From Flagellimonas meishanensis (GTDB lineage Bacteria; Bacteroidota; Bacteroidia; Flavobacteriales; Flavobacteriaceae): a DNA stretch of 64,000 nucleotides. A model generated the notes under the pieces. The model did no database searches, was not told the origin of the DNA, and saw only the letters and a program-made list of their open reading frames with translations. The DNA lies in the NCBI RefSeq assembly GCF_019880545.1, contig NZ_JAINVW010000003.1:310001-374000 (forward strand). Reading direction: 5' to 3'. Made by a program: the position numbers and the translations under genes. Position 1 is the stretch's first letter, and every line of letters begins with the position of its first letter. Positions 17,235-25,224 of this stretch are shown here, one piece after another.

Positions 17235-18626
17235 TTAATTATTGGGAGTGGACCGGATGTAGGTTATGGAATTTCCCATACTTACGTGAGGGATATCTAT
17301 TATGGTCATCGTAAAATAGATGTTTTCCTCAACTAACCATACACCCAAGGTAATGTCCTTCAAATGATTAACCGAAGACATAGAATAATCGATGGCTTCA
17401 TTCTGTATCTGCTGGGTGTTATCAACACCAAAATCATCAACAATATTTGTGGGTGACTCATTGTCATTTAAGAGGGAGCAAATGGTCACGATATTGTTAA
17501 GGCTATAAAAATGTGTAGGATCTCCTAAAGTACCGTACCAGTCAAAATTGTCCCAAGCTTGGCTGTTGCCCCCTTGTTCCAAAATGGCCCAACGCACGCC
17601 TTGGGGACCACCGTTGGGAATGGCATTGCCTACGGGAGCTATTGGGGCGTTCTGGGCTTTTCTTCCCAAATATTCCCATGGCAGGTCTTCATTTTCCGAG
17701 GGTACGAAATTAACCACATCTAGCCACCAGGCAATATTGGTTATGTATCCTTCGGTGGTTCGGGTCAGTGTAACGTTATCAGTTAATACATCCCAGGAGG
17801 CATTCGCTCCTTCGGCTGCCCAATCGTCATTTGCCAATTTACTAAACTGAAAATCTGGTCCGGACCAAATTACGGTTTCCATTTGCCCATCACAATTGCT
17901 ATCAATACCATCGTTGGGGTTGTCTTCTGCATCTGGGTTTATGGTAGGGTCTTGATCATTGCAGTCCCCTGCCATTAAAGAGGAGTTTTCTGGAACTTCT
18001 TCACAAGGCTCGACAATGTTATAAATTTCTTCATTTCCATAGCCATCGTTATCCAAATCAAGATAATAAGTGATCTGCCCAGCACCGGGATTGGCGCCGG
18101 CATTGGTGTCATCACAATCATCACCGTTGGCTGCATACCCCTCGGGCGTGGGATCGCAGATAGGTACGGAAATGGTTTGTCCCAAGCCATCGCCATATCC
18201 ATCATTGTCCAAATCGGGATAGTAAGTGGCCAAAACACCGGGATTTATGCTTGAGTCATCGTCATTGCAATCAAAGGCACCATCAAAATCGGTGTATTTG
18301 TTTGGGTCAGGGTTTACGCAGAACAGGATTGGGTCTCCAGTACCGAAACCGTCCCCATCATCATCCAAATAAAATGCAAGGGCGCATCCGGGATTTACGT
18401 TTGCGTCATTGTCATCGGCATCGCCGCCTTGAAGGACATATTGCCCAATATTGGTCTTAGGGGGACTGCACGCGGTGGCGGGTTCTCCGGCACCAAAATT
18501 GTCCTTGTCCTTATCAAGGTAATAGAGTTTTGTTTCGCAGTCGTCATCTTTGCTGCAAGAGAGCAGCACAAAAAAACTCAGGACCATTGTAAGTGCCAAT
18601 GCCCTGATAAAAATGTTCTTTTCCAT
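17235..18626 (-). CDS. Lipoprotein with MopE-like metal-binding repeats
   Basis: A 463-residue lipoprotein (signal ending FFVLLSC, Cys24). Residues ~25-245 hold four repeats that each start with an acidic turn such as YYLDLDNDGYG and end with a DCNDxDxxINP motif, the putative metal-binding (MopE) repeat; the acidic DxDxDG loops resemble calcium-binding loops. The last ~215 residues form a different, Trp-rich domain with no motif I know. The protein should be displayed on the cell surface or in the periplasm. Function unknown; adhesion or ligand binding that depends on calcium is a guess. It has its own terminator and no obvious operon partner. Confidence 0.8.
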   Translation of the reverse strand: MEKNIFIRALALTMVLSFFVLLSCSKDDDCETKLYYLDKDKDNFGAGEPATACSPPKTNIGQYVLQGGDADDNDANVNPGCALAFYLDDDGDGFGTGDPILFCVNPDPNKYTDFDGAFDCNDDDSSINPGVLATYYPDLDNDGYGDGLGQTISVPICDPTPEGYAANGDDCDDTNAGANPGAGQITYYLDLDNDGYGNEEIYNIVEPCEEVPENSSLMAGDCNDQDPTINPDAEDNPNDGIDSNCDGQMETVIWSGPDFQFSKLANDDWAAEGANASWDVLTDNVTLTRTTEGYITNIAWWLDVVNFVPSENEDLPWEYLGRKAQNAPIAPVGNAIPNGGPQGVRWAILEQGGNSQAWDNFDWYGTLGDPTHFYSLNNIVTICSLLNDNESPTNIVDDFGVDNTQQIQNEAIDYSMSSVNHLKDITLGVWLVEENIYFTMTIIDIPHVSMGNSITYIRSTPNN

Positions 18627-18840
18627 GATTTACTTGTGTAAAGAGGTTAATAATGGTGTAAAAGTAGATTTCATGGACTCCCTAATATGAGAGTAATTGA
18701 CGGTTGGTGTTTTCGGGTTGATCAATGATGCGATTTGGCCAATAATCGGGTGAAATGTTCATAATTTTCGACGAACAACCTTATTTTCATTCCTTGAATG
18801 AGGTTTCGGCTGGGAATAAAAAGATAACCGACACCATCAA

Positions 18841-18871
18841 AAACAAAAAAACCTGCCAAACGGCAGGTTTT
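18841..18871. terminator. Intrinsic terminator for the M28 peptidase gene
   Basis: Stem AACCTGCC / GGCAGGTT with a four-base loop, flanked by an A-run on the left and a short T-run on the right. It sits 25 bases beyond the stop of the leftward peptidase gene. The remainder of the 18627-18893 gap shows nothing else I can support. Confidence 0.75.
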
Positions 18872-18893
18872 GCTAAAAAAATGGATCTGTATA

Positions 18894-20459
18894 CTATTTT
18901 GTGGCCTTATCCACCTCCACTTTGTCATCCCTGTTGGCAACTTCCCAAGCGGTATGAAAAACGAGCCTTGTTCTGTTTTGCAATAGGTCATAGTTTATTT
19001 TGTCCGGGGTGTCGCCAGGACGGTGATAATCCTCGTGGGTACCATTGAAGTAGAATATGATGGGAATATTGTTCTTGGCAAAATTGTAGTGGTCGCTTCG
19101 GTAGTAGAAGCGATTGGGGTCGTTTTCATCGTTGTAGGTGTAATCCAATTCCAGGTTTGCATATTTTTGGTTCACTTCTTCCGACAGCTTGTGAAGCTCT
19201 GTGCTCAATTTATCCGACCCAATCAAATACACATAGTTTCGGTCTCCATCCCGTTTGGGGTCAATTCTGCCGATCATGTCTATGTTAAGATTGGCAACGG
19301 TCTGGGCGAGCGGAAAGACAGGGTCAAAGTCGGTGTAGTAACGGGAGCCCAGTAAGCCTTTTTCTTCTCCGGTAACATGTAAAAAAACAATGGACCTTTT
19401 AGGTCCTTCGCCCGCTTTGGACGCTTCTTTGAATGCTTCTGCTATCTCCAACAGGGCAACAGACCCAGAACCATCATCATCGGCACCATTGTTTATTTGT
19501 CCGTCCGCGGTAATGCCAATGTGATCTAGGTGGGATGAAATCACCACATACTCATTGGGTTTTTCTGTCCCCTTGATCACGGCGACCACATTTTCAGAGT
19601 CAACGATGTCGTTTCCGCTGGTGATGGCCAATTTTATGCTGACCAAGGCGGCTTTTGGATTATGGTCCTTATCGATATCATCCTTTAATGCCCTTGCGGA
19701 TTTTTCATTCAATATGATGATGAAGTTGTCATCATTATCCCCCGCCAGCTGCATTTTGCCACTGTTGTTGGCTTTCATGTAATCAAAGTACCGTTTGAAG
19801 CGTGGAAAATTTGCGGTATCATAATAGAGCACTCCAGCGGCACCTTTTTCAGTGGCAAGCTCTGTTTTCTTTTGCATTGCTTCGGACATATTGCTCCAAA
19901 CGGATTGTTCGGCAGTTCCCGAGACAATATAGTTTCCACTTTCATCCATAGGTTCGCCAGCCTTCATCAAAACCAGTTTACCTGTGACATCCACCCCGTC
20001 ATAATCGGAATAGTTGCCTTCTTCCACACCATATCCTACATAAACAAGCGCATCATAATCGCCTTCGGCTGCAGAGAATGTCAAGAAGTCCTCACCCAGC
20101 GCCAGGGTAGCATTACCAATAATAATGTTCCCTACGGGAACGTTGGAAACCTCCAATGGCACTTTTTGAAAGTAGTCACCGCTGGTCTGGGCGGCAGGAA
20201 CCCCCATGGCCTCATAGTGACTTTTAAGGTATTCCACGGCTTTCTTTTGTCCAGGCTTCCCCGTTTCCCTGCCCTCAAAGTCATCGGAAGCATAAATGTA
20301 AAGATGCTCCTTCAGTTCTTCTTCGGTAATGGTCTGCGCATAGGCGACCGGATTAGTGGGTTTTTGAGTCTGGGCCGTTTCAGAAACGGTCTTTTGGGAC
20401 GTATTGCAGGAAATGGCTAATCCAAGGACGAGTAGTGCAGTGTGCTTCATGGATGTCAT
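18894..20459 (-). CDS. M28 family zinc peptidase, lipoprotein
   Basis: A 521-residue lipoprotein; the signal ends LGLAISC. The M28 metal site is visible as SHLDHIG, GADDDGSGSVALLE, TGEEKGLLGS and the later HxxxD region with FYYRSDHYNFAK. A PA-like inserted domain (about residues 110-260) comes before the catalytic part, as in secreted aminopeptidases of this family. It probably trims peptides in the periplasm or at the cell surface. I start at 20459; the ATG at 20450 (MKHTALL) is equally possible. The open frame reaches 20540, but a TACTTTTG element at 20477-20484 argues against that start. Confidence 0.88.
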   Translation of the reverse strand: MTSMKHTALLVLGLAISCNTSQKTVSETAQTQKPTNPVAYAQTITEEELKEHLYIYASDDFEGRETGKPGQKKAVEYLKSHYEAMGVPAAQTSGDYFQKVPLEVSNVPVGNIIIGNATLALGEDFLTFSAAEGDYDALVYVGYGVEEGNYSDYDGVDVTGKLVLMKAGEPMDESGNYIVSGTAEQSVWSNMSEAMQKKTELATEKGAAGVLYYDTANFPRFKRYFDYMKANNSGKMQLAGDNDDNFIIILNEKSARALKDDIDKDHNPKAALVSIKLAITSGNDIVDSENVVAVIKGTEKPNEYVVISSHLDHIGITADGQINNGADDDGSGSVALLEIAEAFKEASKAGEGPKRSIVFLHVTGEEKGLLGSRYYTDFDPVFPLAQTVANLNIDMIGRIDPKRDGDRNYVYLIGSDKLSTELHKLSEEVNQKYANLELDYTYNDENDPNRFYYRSDHYNFAKNNIPIIFYFNGTHEDYHRPGDTPDKINYDLLQNRTRLVFHTAWEVANRDDKVEVDKATK

Positions 20460-20476
20460 ATTTTTATGAAATTTCC

Positions 20477-20484
20477 CAAAAGTA
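20477..20484 (-). promoter_or_regulatory. Bacteroidota -7 promoter element (TACTTTTG) of the M28 gene
   Basis: Exact TAnnTTTG on the minus strand, 17 bases before the ATG at 20459. No clear -33 box at the right spacing. Confidence 0.5.
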
Positions 20485-20718
20485 GTCAAAAGATCAATAA
20501 ATAAGTGCTTTTTGGATTCTGGCAGATATTGGGAAAACACCTCAAAAAAAATTCGCTACGGTGCTTCCGCATCCTGGGACGGCGCTTTAACTTTGTCCGC
20601 GTATTTGGTAAAATACCATAAGGCCTAAAATTATTTTTAATCCCTATTTGCCTAAGGATTACTTTTACCAACTGTAATAAATCATTGAGTGTATTGTACC
20701 ACTTTTTATTTCGATTAA

Positions 20719-21975
20719 ATGGGAAGCAATAAGAATATTGTGGTTATTGGCGGGGGCATAATGGGGCTTTCCGCAGCGTATTTTTTGCAAAAGGAAGGCC
20801 ATTCCGTCACGGTGCTGGACAAGTCGGAGATCAATTCGGGAGCCTCTTTTGTAAACGCGGGCTATATCACCCCGAGCCATATTGTTCCCCTGGCGGCTCC
20901 CGGGATGATTACCATGGGAATGAAGTATATGTTCAATTCTTCCAGTCCATTTTACATGCAACCCAGATTGGATCTGGATTTTATGAAATGGGCCTGGTAT
21001 TTCAAGAAATCTTCTACCAAGGCCAAGGTGGAGCGGGCCATGCCCATAATCAGGGACATCAATCTGCTTAGCAGGGAATTGTATGAGGGGATGAAGGCTT
21101 CCAAGGAATTGGGGGATTTCCATATTGAGAAGAAAGGTCTTTTGATGATTTACAAAACGGAAAAGGCAAGGGACCATGAAATCCCGGTCGCAGAGAAGGC
21201 CGAGCAGATGGGCTTGGAGGTAAATTATTTGGATAGGGAAGGCCTTGGAAAAATTGAACCCAATATTGAGTTGGATGCCCTGGGTGCCGTGCATTATGAA
21301 TGCGATAGGCATACCACCCCCGGCGAGTTCATGGAAAGAATGCTTGCCCATCTTCAGGATAAGGGAGTTCGCATCGTAAAAGGGGAACATGTGGTCGAGT
21401 TTGAAACGCAGGGGCAAAAAGTAAGGGCTATTCGAACCGATAAGGGAAAATATGCTTTGGATGAAGTGGTCGTGGCAGCAGGCTCTTGGAGTTCCCAATT
21501 GCTAAAAAAGTTGAATCTGAAATTGCCTCTTCAAGCTGGCAAGGGCTATCGCATCAATGTTGAAGCGCCCACCCAAATATCCATGCCCGCAATTTTGATG
21601 GAAGCCAAAATGGCTGTCACACCCATGAAGGGATTTACCCGTTTTGCCGGAACGATGGAATTTTCAGGAATAAACCATCAAATAAGAAAAGAAAGGGTGG
21701 AAGCCATTGCCAAAGGTGCGGAACGTTATTACAGGGGACTCAAAATCTCCGAGGACGACAAGGACAATGCCCAATGCGGGCTACGGCCCGTAACCCCTGA
21801 TGGACTTCCATATATCGGGCGCATAAAATCCCATGACAATGTGGTGATTGCCACTGGGCATGCTATGATGGGTTGGAGTTTGGGTCCTGTTACCGGTAAG
21901 TTGGTGACCGAGCTGATTTCCGGCCAAAAAACTTCCTTGGATTTATCCCCTTTTGATCCAGAGCGAAAATTTTAG
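20719..21975 (+). CDS. FAD-dependent amino acid oxidoreductase (DadA/glycine oxidase-like)
   Basis: A 418-residue flavoprotein. The N-terminus NIVVIGGGIMGLSAAYFLQ is the FAD-binding Rossmann motif. The C-terminal GLRPVTPDGLPYIGRI and ATGHAMMGWSLGPVTGKLV patterns are typical of the DAO family and of D-amino acid dehydrogenase small subunits. It likely oxidises a D-amino acid, proline derivative or sarcosine-like substrate to the imino acid. No dedicated partner gene is nearby; it stands alone, with the divergent M28 gene ~260 bases upstream. Confidence 0.85.
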   Translation: MGSNKNIVVIGGGIMGLSAAYFLQKEGHSVTVLDKSEINSGASFVNAGYITPSHIVPLAAPGMITMGMKYMFNSSSPFYMQPRLDLDFMKWAWYFKKSSTKAKVERAMPIIRDINLLSRELYEGMKASKELGDFHIEKKGLLMIYKTEKARDHEIPVAEKAEQMGLEVNYLDREGLGKIEPNIELDALGAVHYECDRHTTPGEFMERMLAHLQDKGVRIVKGEHVVEFETQGQKVRAIRTDKGKYALDEVVVAAGSWSSQLLKKLNLKLPLQAGKGYRINVEAPTQISMPAILMEAKMAVTPMKGFTRFAGTMEFSGINHQIRKERVEAIAKGAERYYRGLKISEDDKDNAQCGLRPVTPDGLPYIGRIKSHDNVVIATGHAMMGWSLGPVTGKLVTELISGQKTSLDLSPFDPERKF

Positions 21976-22049
21976 CGTCCTGTTTCCATATGTGGATATA
22001 ATTTAGGCACGATGTGTGCATTAAATTTTTTAGTTGCCTGAATTCCAAC

Positions 22050-22057
22050 TAATTTTG
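22050..22057 (+). promoter_or_regulatory. Bacteroidota -7 promoter element (TAATTTTG) abutting a start codon
   Basis: Exact TAnnTTTG, only four bases before the ATG at 22062 (and seven before the ATG at 22065). If used, the mRNA would be leaderless. Confidence 0.45.
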
Positions 22058-22061
22058 CCCT

Positions 22062-22988
22062 ATGATGAAAAACTACGTCCCAATACTTCTCATCCTTCTT
22101 CAAAGCGTATTTCCGATTCATTCCCAAGAATTACGGATTTTTACGGTTGCAGACTATGACCTACACGGAAAGGTCAAGTCCTGTCTCGTGATTACCGACT
22201 ATGGCAGGGAATTGTTTGAATTTAACGAAGCAGGACTACTGACAAAGACCGTTACCCAGTACAATGAATCCGACCAGGACATCACCATATATAGGTATGA
22301 TGGTAAAGAGTTAGTGGAAAAACGAATGGAAAGCTACAAGAACAACGTACTGGATGAAGCCACTTCCATAGCCAATTTTTATTCGGTGGACAGCCTGCCC
22401 GAACGAAGGATTTTTGAAAAGATCATTTCGTATGACAAAGAGTTCTTGGAGCAACAGGAATACCAATACGATGATTTGGGCCGGTTGACCAAAATAGTCA
22501 CATCAAGTTCTGGAGGCGTTGATGAAACCACTTTTGAATACACACCCTATAAGAACGAAATGACCACCAGTATTTTCAATAACGGGGTGCTTGAGAAATC
22601 AGTGAGGACTTCTGAAAGAAATGTGAAGGGTCGTATTCAACAAGTGGTGCTGACCAAGGAATATTTGGATGGTGAGCCGGATAGCGCCTTGGAGGAAGTC
22701 TATGACCAAAATGAAAAACTGGTCTCCAAAGAGCGCTTTCAATATGACCACGGCACAAAAAAATTCGCACCCGAGGAAAAACTGTTGTATCATTACTCAG
22801 ATGGGATTTTGCAAAAAATCGTGACTGAAACCGTTACCACCAAATCCGTGGAGGAGTATATATTTCAATTTGATAACAGTCCGACAAAAAACTGGGTAAA
22901 ACAAATAATCACTCCCAACAACACCTACACCACTCGGGTAATCACCTATTATCCGGAGGATAAAATCGCAGAGGACTCCAATCGCTGA
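22062..22988 (+). CDS. Secreted protein with tyrosine-rich (YD-like) repeats, function unknown
   Basis: A 308-residue protein with a signal peptide (MMKNYVPILLILLQSVFPIHSQ). The mature part is built from repeated beta-hairpin units with patterns such as ITIYRYDGKELVEKR, EYQYDDLGRLTKIV and RFQYDHGTKKF, which recall the YD repeats of Rhs-like proteins but in a short chain with no toxin or shell domain. It should be secreted or on the surface. No enzymatic motif is visible. Either of two successive ATGs (22062, 22065) may be the start. Convergent with the hydrolase gene after it (12-base gap). Confidence 0.65.
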   Translation: MMKNYVPILLILLQSVFPIHSQELRIFTVADYDLHGKVKSCLVITDYGRELFEFNEAGLLTKTVTQYNESDQDITIYRYDGKELVEKRMESYKNNVLDEATSIANFYSVDSLPERRIFEKIISYDKEFLEQQEYQYDDLGRLTKIVTSSSGGVDETTFEYTPYKNEMTTSIFNNGVLEKSVRTSERNVKGRIQQVVLTKEYLDGEPDSALEEVYDQNEKLVSKERFQYDHGTKKFAPEEKLLYHYSDGILQKIVTETVTTKSVEEYIFQFDNSPTKNWVKQIITPNNTYTTRVITYYPEDKIAEDSNR

Positions 22989-23000
22989 TGGACCAGCGTT

Positions 23001-23675
23001 TTAAATCAGGGTAGGGAGCAGCTCGGGTTTCATTTCGTGACCACCTTCAAAAGTAACGAGCTGCGCATGTCCCTTAAAGAGTTTTTCAATCTTTGTTTTT
23101 TCCAACTTCAATCGCTCAGGAAGCAGATAGGCGTCTTGGCTTCCATAGACCATTTTTATTGAAGTAAAGTTCCAATCGATAAAATCAAAGTCTTTTGGGG
23201 TCAATTCATTTGGAATGCCGCCGGCATATAGAATAAGTTCCTTACAGCGTACTTTGGTATGGGCCAACCAGCGCGATGCTATGGATACGCCCTGTGAAAA
23301 ACCGAAAACTACCAGGTTCACCGAAGGCAGAATGTTTTCAGCTTCAAACACAGCATCCAGATAGCGGAGCACATTATCGATTTCCATTTGCGTGTTTTCC
23401 TTGGTCAGCCAACTCGCCCCCACATACTTATAATCGTTTTTCAGGTAGTATTTGGAAGGCGCTTGCGGAATCACCAGATAGTTTTCCTCGGGATCCAGGC
23501 TATCAAAATATTTCATGAAATATTTACTGAGATAGCCAATGCCATGAAATATCAACCAGACATTTTTGGTCTTATCGCCAAAGGTGTTTCCCGTCAAATA
23601 GATGTTTTGGGCCGTATAATCAACGGTCTTTTCATTTGAAACCATAAAGTCTGCATCCATGCGTTCGTTTGCCAT
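23001..23675 (-). CDS. Alpha/beta hydrolase (phospholipase/carboxylesterase-like)
   Basis: A 224-residue cytoplasmic hydrolase. The nucleophile elbow is GFSQG (in VVFGFSQGVSIASRW), the oxyanion region is IFHGIG, and the catalytic His is probably in FEGGHEMKP near the C-terminus; the acid is likely in YGSQDAYL. The fold is that of small carboxylesterases. I start at the ATG at 23675 (MANERMDADF), since the longer frame would run through the divergent promoter region. It is divergent from the thioesterase gene with only 31 bases between them. Confidence 0.8.
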   Translation of the reverse strand: MANERMDADFMVSNEKTVDYTAQNIYLTGNTFGDKTKNVWLIFHGIGYLSKYFMKYFDSLDPEENYLVIPQAPSKYYLKNDYKYVGASWLTKENTQMEIDNVLRYLDAVFEAENILPSVNLVVFGFSQGVSIASRWLAHTKVRCKELILYAGGIPNELTPKDFDFIDWNFTSIKMVYGSQDAYLLPERLKLEKTKIEKLFKGHAQLVTFEGGHEMKPELLPTLI

Positions 23676-23706
23676 AGCTTTGTGTAATTTTACAAAAAAA
23701 TGGAGG

Positions 23707-24129
23707 ATGGAAGCGCATAAAGAGAAAATTCTGTCGGTTTGTAACGAAATCTGCAAAGGGACGTTGATGGAGACCTTGGACATCGATTACATTGATGTTG
23801 GAGAGAACTTTTTGTTGGCCCGGATGCCCGTTACTCCAAAAGTGCACCAACCGGACGGCGTTTTGCATGGAGGCGCTTCTGTGGCCCTAGCCGAAAGTGT
23901 GGGAAGTGCGGCATCCTATATTTTTTTGGATGGCAAACAGTTCTTTGTCCGGGGAATCGAGATTTCCGCTAACCACGTTAAATCCATTAGGGAAGGATAT
24001 GTCTATGCACGTGCTTCCCTGCTGCACAAGGGGAGGACCACACAACTGTGGGAAATCAAGATAACCAATGAGGAAGGTCATTTGATCTCCAACTGTAAAT
24101 TGACCACCATTGCCCTGCCCAGAACCTAA
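23707..24129 (+). CDS. Hotdog-fold thioesterase (PaaI family), probable DHNA-CoA thioesterase
   Basis: A 140-residue single hotdog domain with the family signature PDGVLHGGASVALAESVGS, in which the Glu of the ALAE stretch is the catalytic acid. This subgroup includes 1,4-dihydroxy-2-naphthoyl-CoA thioesterases (MenI). The assignment to menaquinone synthesis rests on position: its last 20 bases overlap the start of menF. Start chosen at ATG 23707 (MEAHKEK), because the longer frame from 23659 would overlap the divergent hydrolase start. Confidence 0.82.
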   Translation: MEAHKEKILSVCNEICKGTLMETLDIDYIDVGENFLLARMPVTPKVHQPDGVLHGGASVALAESVGSAASYIFLDGKQFFVRGIEISANHVKSIREGYVYARASLLHKGRTTQLWEIKITNEEGHLISNCKLTTIALPRT

Positions 24130-25171
24130 AACTTTGGATACTATTTTTGACAAAATGACCGCTTCGTTAAAAGCGGACCTTCCATTTGTTGGCTATAGAA
24201 AACCAGGAGAAAAGCAGATAACAGTTATTTATCAGGATGGCAAGGTCCTGCATTGCGCCCCGAACTTCGAAGAGCGAGGGTTTGTGTTCGCACCGTTTGA
24301 TAAGCGAAAGGAAATTGTTTTGATCAAGGCAGATGAAATCCAAACAGGAATTTTTGCAGAACCACCCTTTTCAGAAACAAAAAGCGTAAAACAGATTCCT
24401 TCAGGAAAACAGTTTCATATGGACCTGGTGCAAAAGGGGATAAAGGAAATCCAAACTGGAGGATTGGAGAAAGTGGTACTTTCTCGAAAGATAACAACCA
24501 AAAAGTCAAAAGGTGCGATTGAGATTTTCCAAGATCTTTTGCGAAGCTATCCAAGAGCGTTTACCTACTTGCTGCATCATCCCAAAGTGGGTCTCTGGTG
24601 TGGCGCGACCCCGGAAACTCTGGTCCAAATAAAGGATAGCAGAATAAAGACCATGTCCCTGGCGGCCACCATGGCATTTCAAGCAGGCAGTAAACCAGTA
24701 TGGGGGACCAAGGAAATTGAAGAACAACGCCTGGTTTCGGAATATATGAAAACGAGATTGCTCCCTTTTACCACAAAACTGGATTTGGGAGAAGCTACAT
24801 CCATAAGGGCAGGCAATCTATGGCATCTGCAATCAGAATTTATTGGGGAACTACTACCCAATGCGGATTTGGGCAAGCTGATTACGTCCCTACATCCAAC
24901 CCCGGCCGTTTGTGGCATACCCGTGGCAATGGCAAATAAATTTATCAATGAAAATGAGGGCTATAATAGAAGCTTTTATACTGGATTTCTTGGAGAGCTA
25001 AACTTATGGAGTACTAAGGACCTGTCACTTTTTGTGAATCTACGGTGTATGGAACTCCACCACGAAACAGCCACAATTTTTGTCGGAGGGGGTATTACAG
25101 GGGCATCCGAACCGGAAAGTGAATGGATGGAGACACAGCACAAAAGCCAGACCATGCTAAGGGTACTCTAA
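24110..25171 (+). CDS. menF: Isochorismate synthase MenF
   Basis: A 353-residue chorismate-binding enzyme. The C-terminal domain shows the expected KVVLSRK, HPTPAVCGIP, and NEGYNRSFYTGFLGE and VGGGITGASEPESEW motifs that bind Mg2+ and chorismate. It converts chorismate to isochorismate, the first committed step of menaquinone synthesis. The start is uncertain and not ATG in the most natural place: TTG at 24110 (overlapping the thioesterase end by 20 bases) or TTG at 24134; the first ATG (24155) would cut into the first helix. menD follows after a short gap with its own promoter. Confidence 0.9.
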   Translation: MPCPEPKTLDTIFDKMTASLKADLPFVGYRKPGEKQITVIYQDGKVLHCAPNFEERGFVFAPFDKRKEIVLIKADEIQTGIFAEPPFSETKSVKQIPSGKQFHMDLVQKGIKEIQTGGLEKVVLSRKITTKKSKGAIEIFQDLLRSYPRAFTYLLHHPKVGLWCGATPETLVQIKDSRIKTMSLAATMAFQAGSKPVWGTKEIEEQRLVSEYMKTRLLPFTTKLDLGEATSIRAGNLWHLQSEFIGELLPNADLGKLITSLHPTPAVCGIPVAMANKFINENEGYNRSFYTGFLGELNLWSTKDLSLFVNLRCMELHHETATIFVGGGITGASEPESEWMETQHKSQTMLRVL

Positions 25172-25187
25172 TTTGATGCTCGCCAAA

Positions 25188-25218
25188 TTGGGGATTATTG
25201 TTTTGCAATGTATTTTTG
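25188..25218 (+). promoter_or_regulatory. Bacteroidota promoter directly before menD
   Basis: TTG (25188-25190), exactly 20 bases, then TATTTTTG (25211-25218). The -7 element ends six bases before the ATG at 25225, so the transcript would begin at or next to the start codon. Confidence 0.65.
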
Positions 25219-25224
25219 CAATCC

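Noticed and set aside
23001-23675. Alpha/beta hydrolase as MenH
   Set aside because: The sequence follows the carboxylesterase pattern (GFSQG) and it is on the opposite strand from the menaquinone genes.
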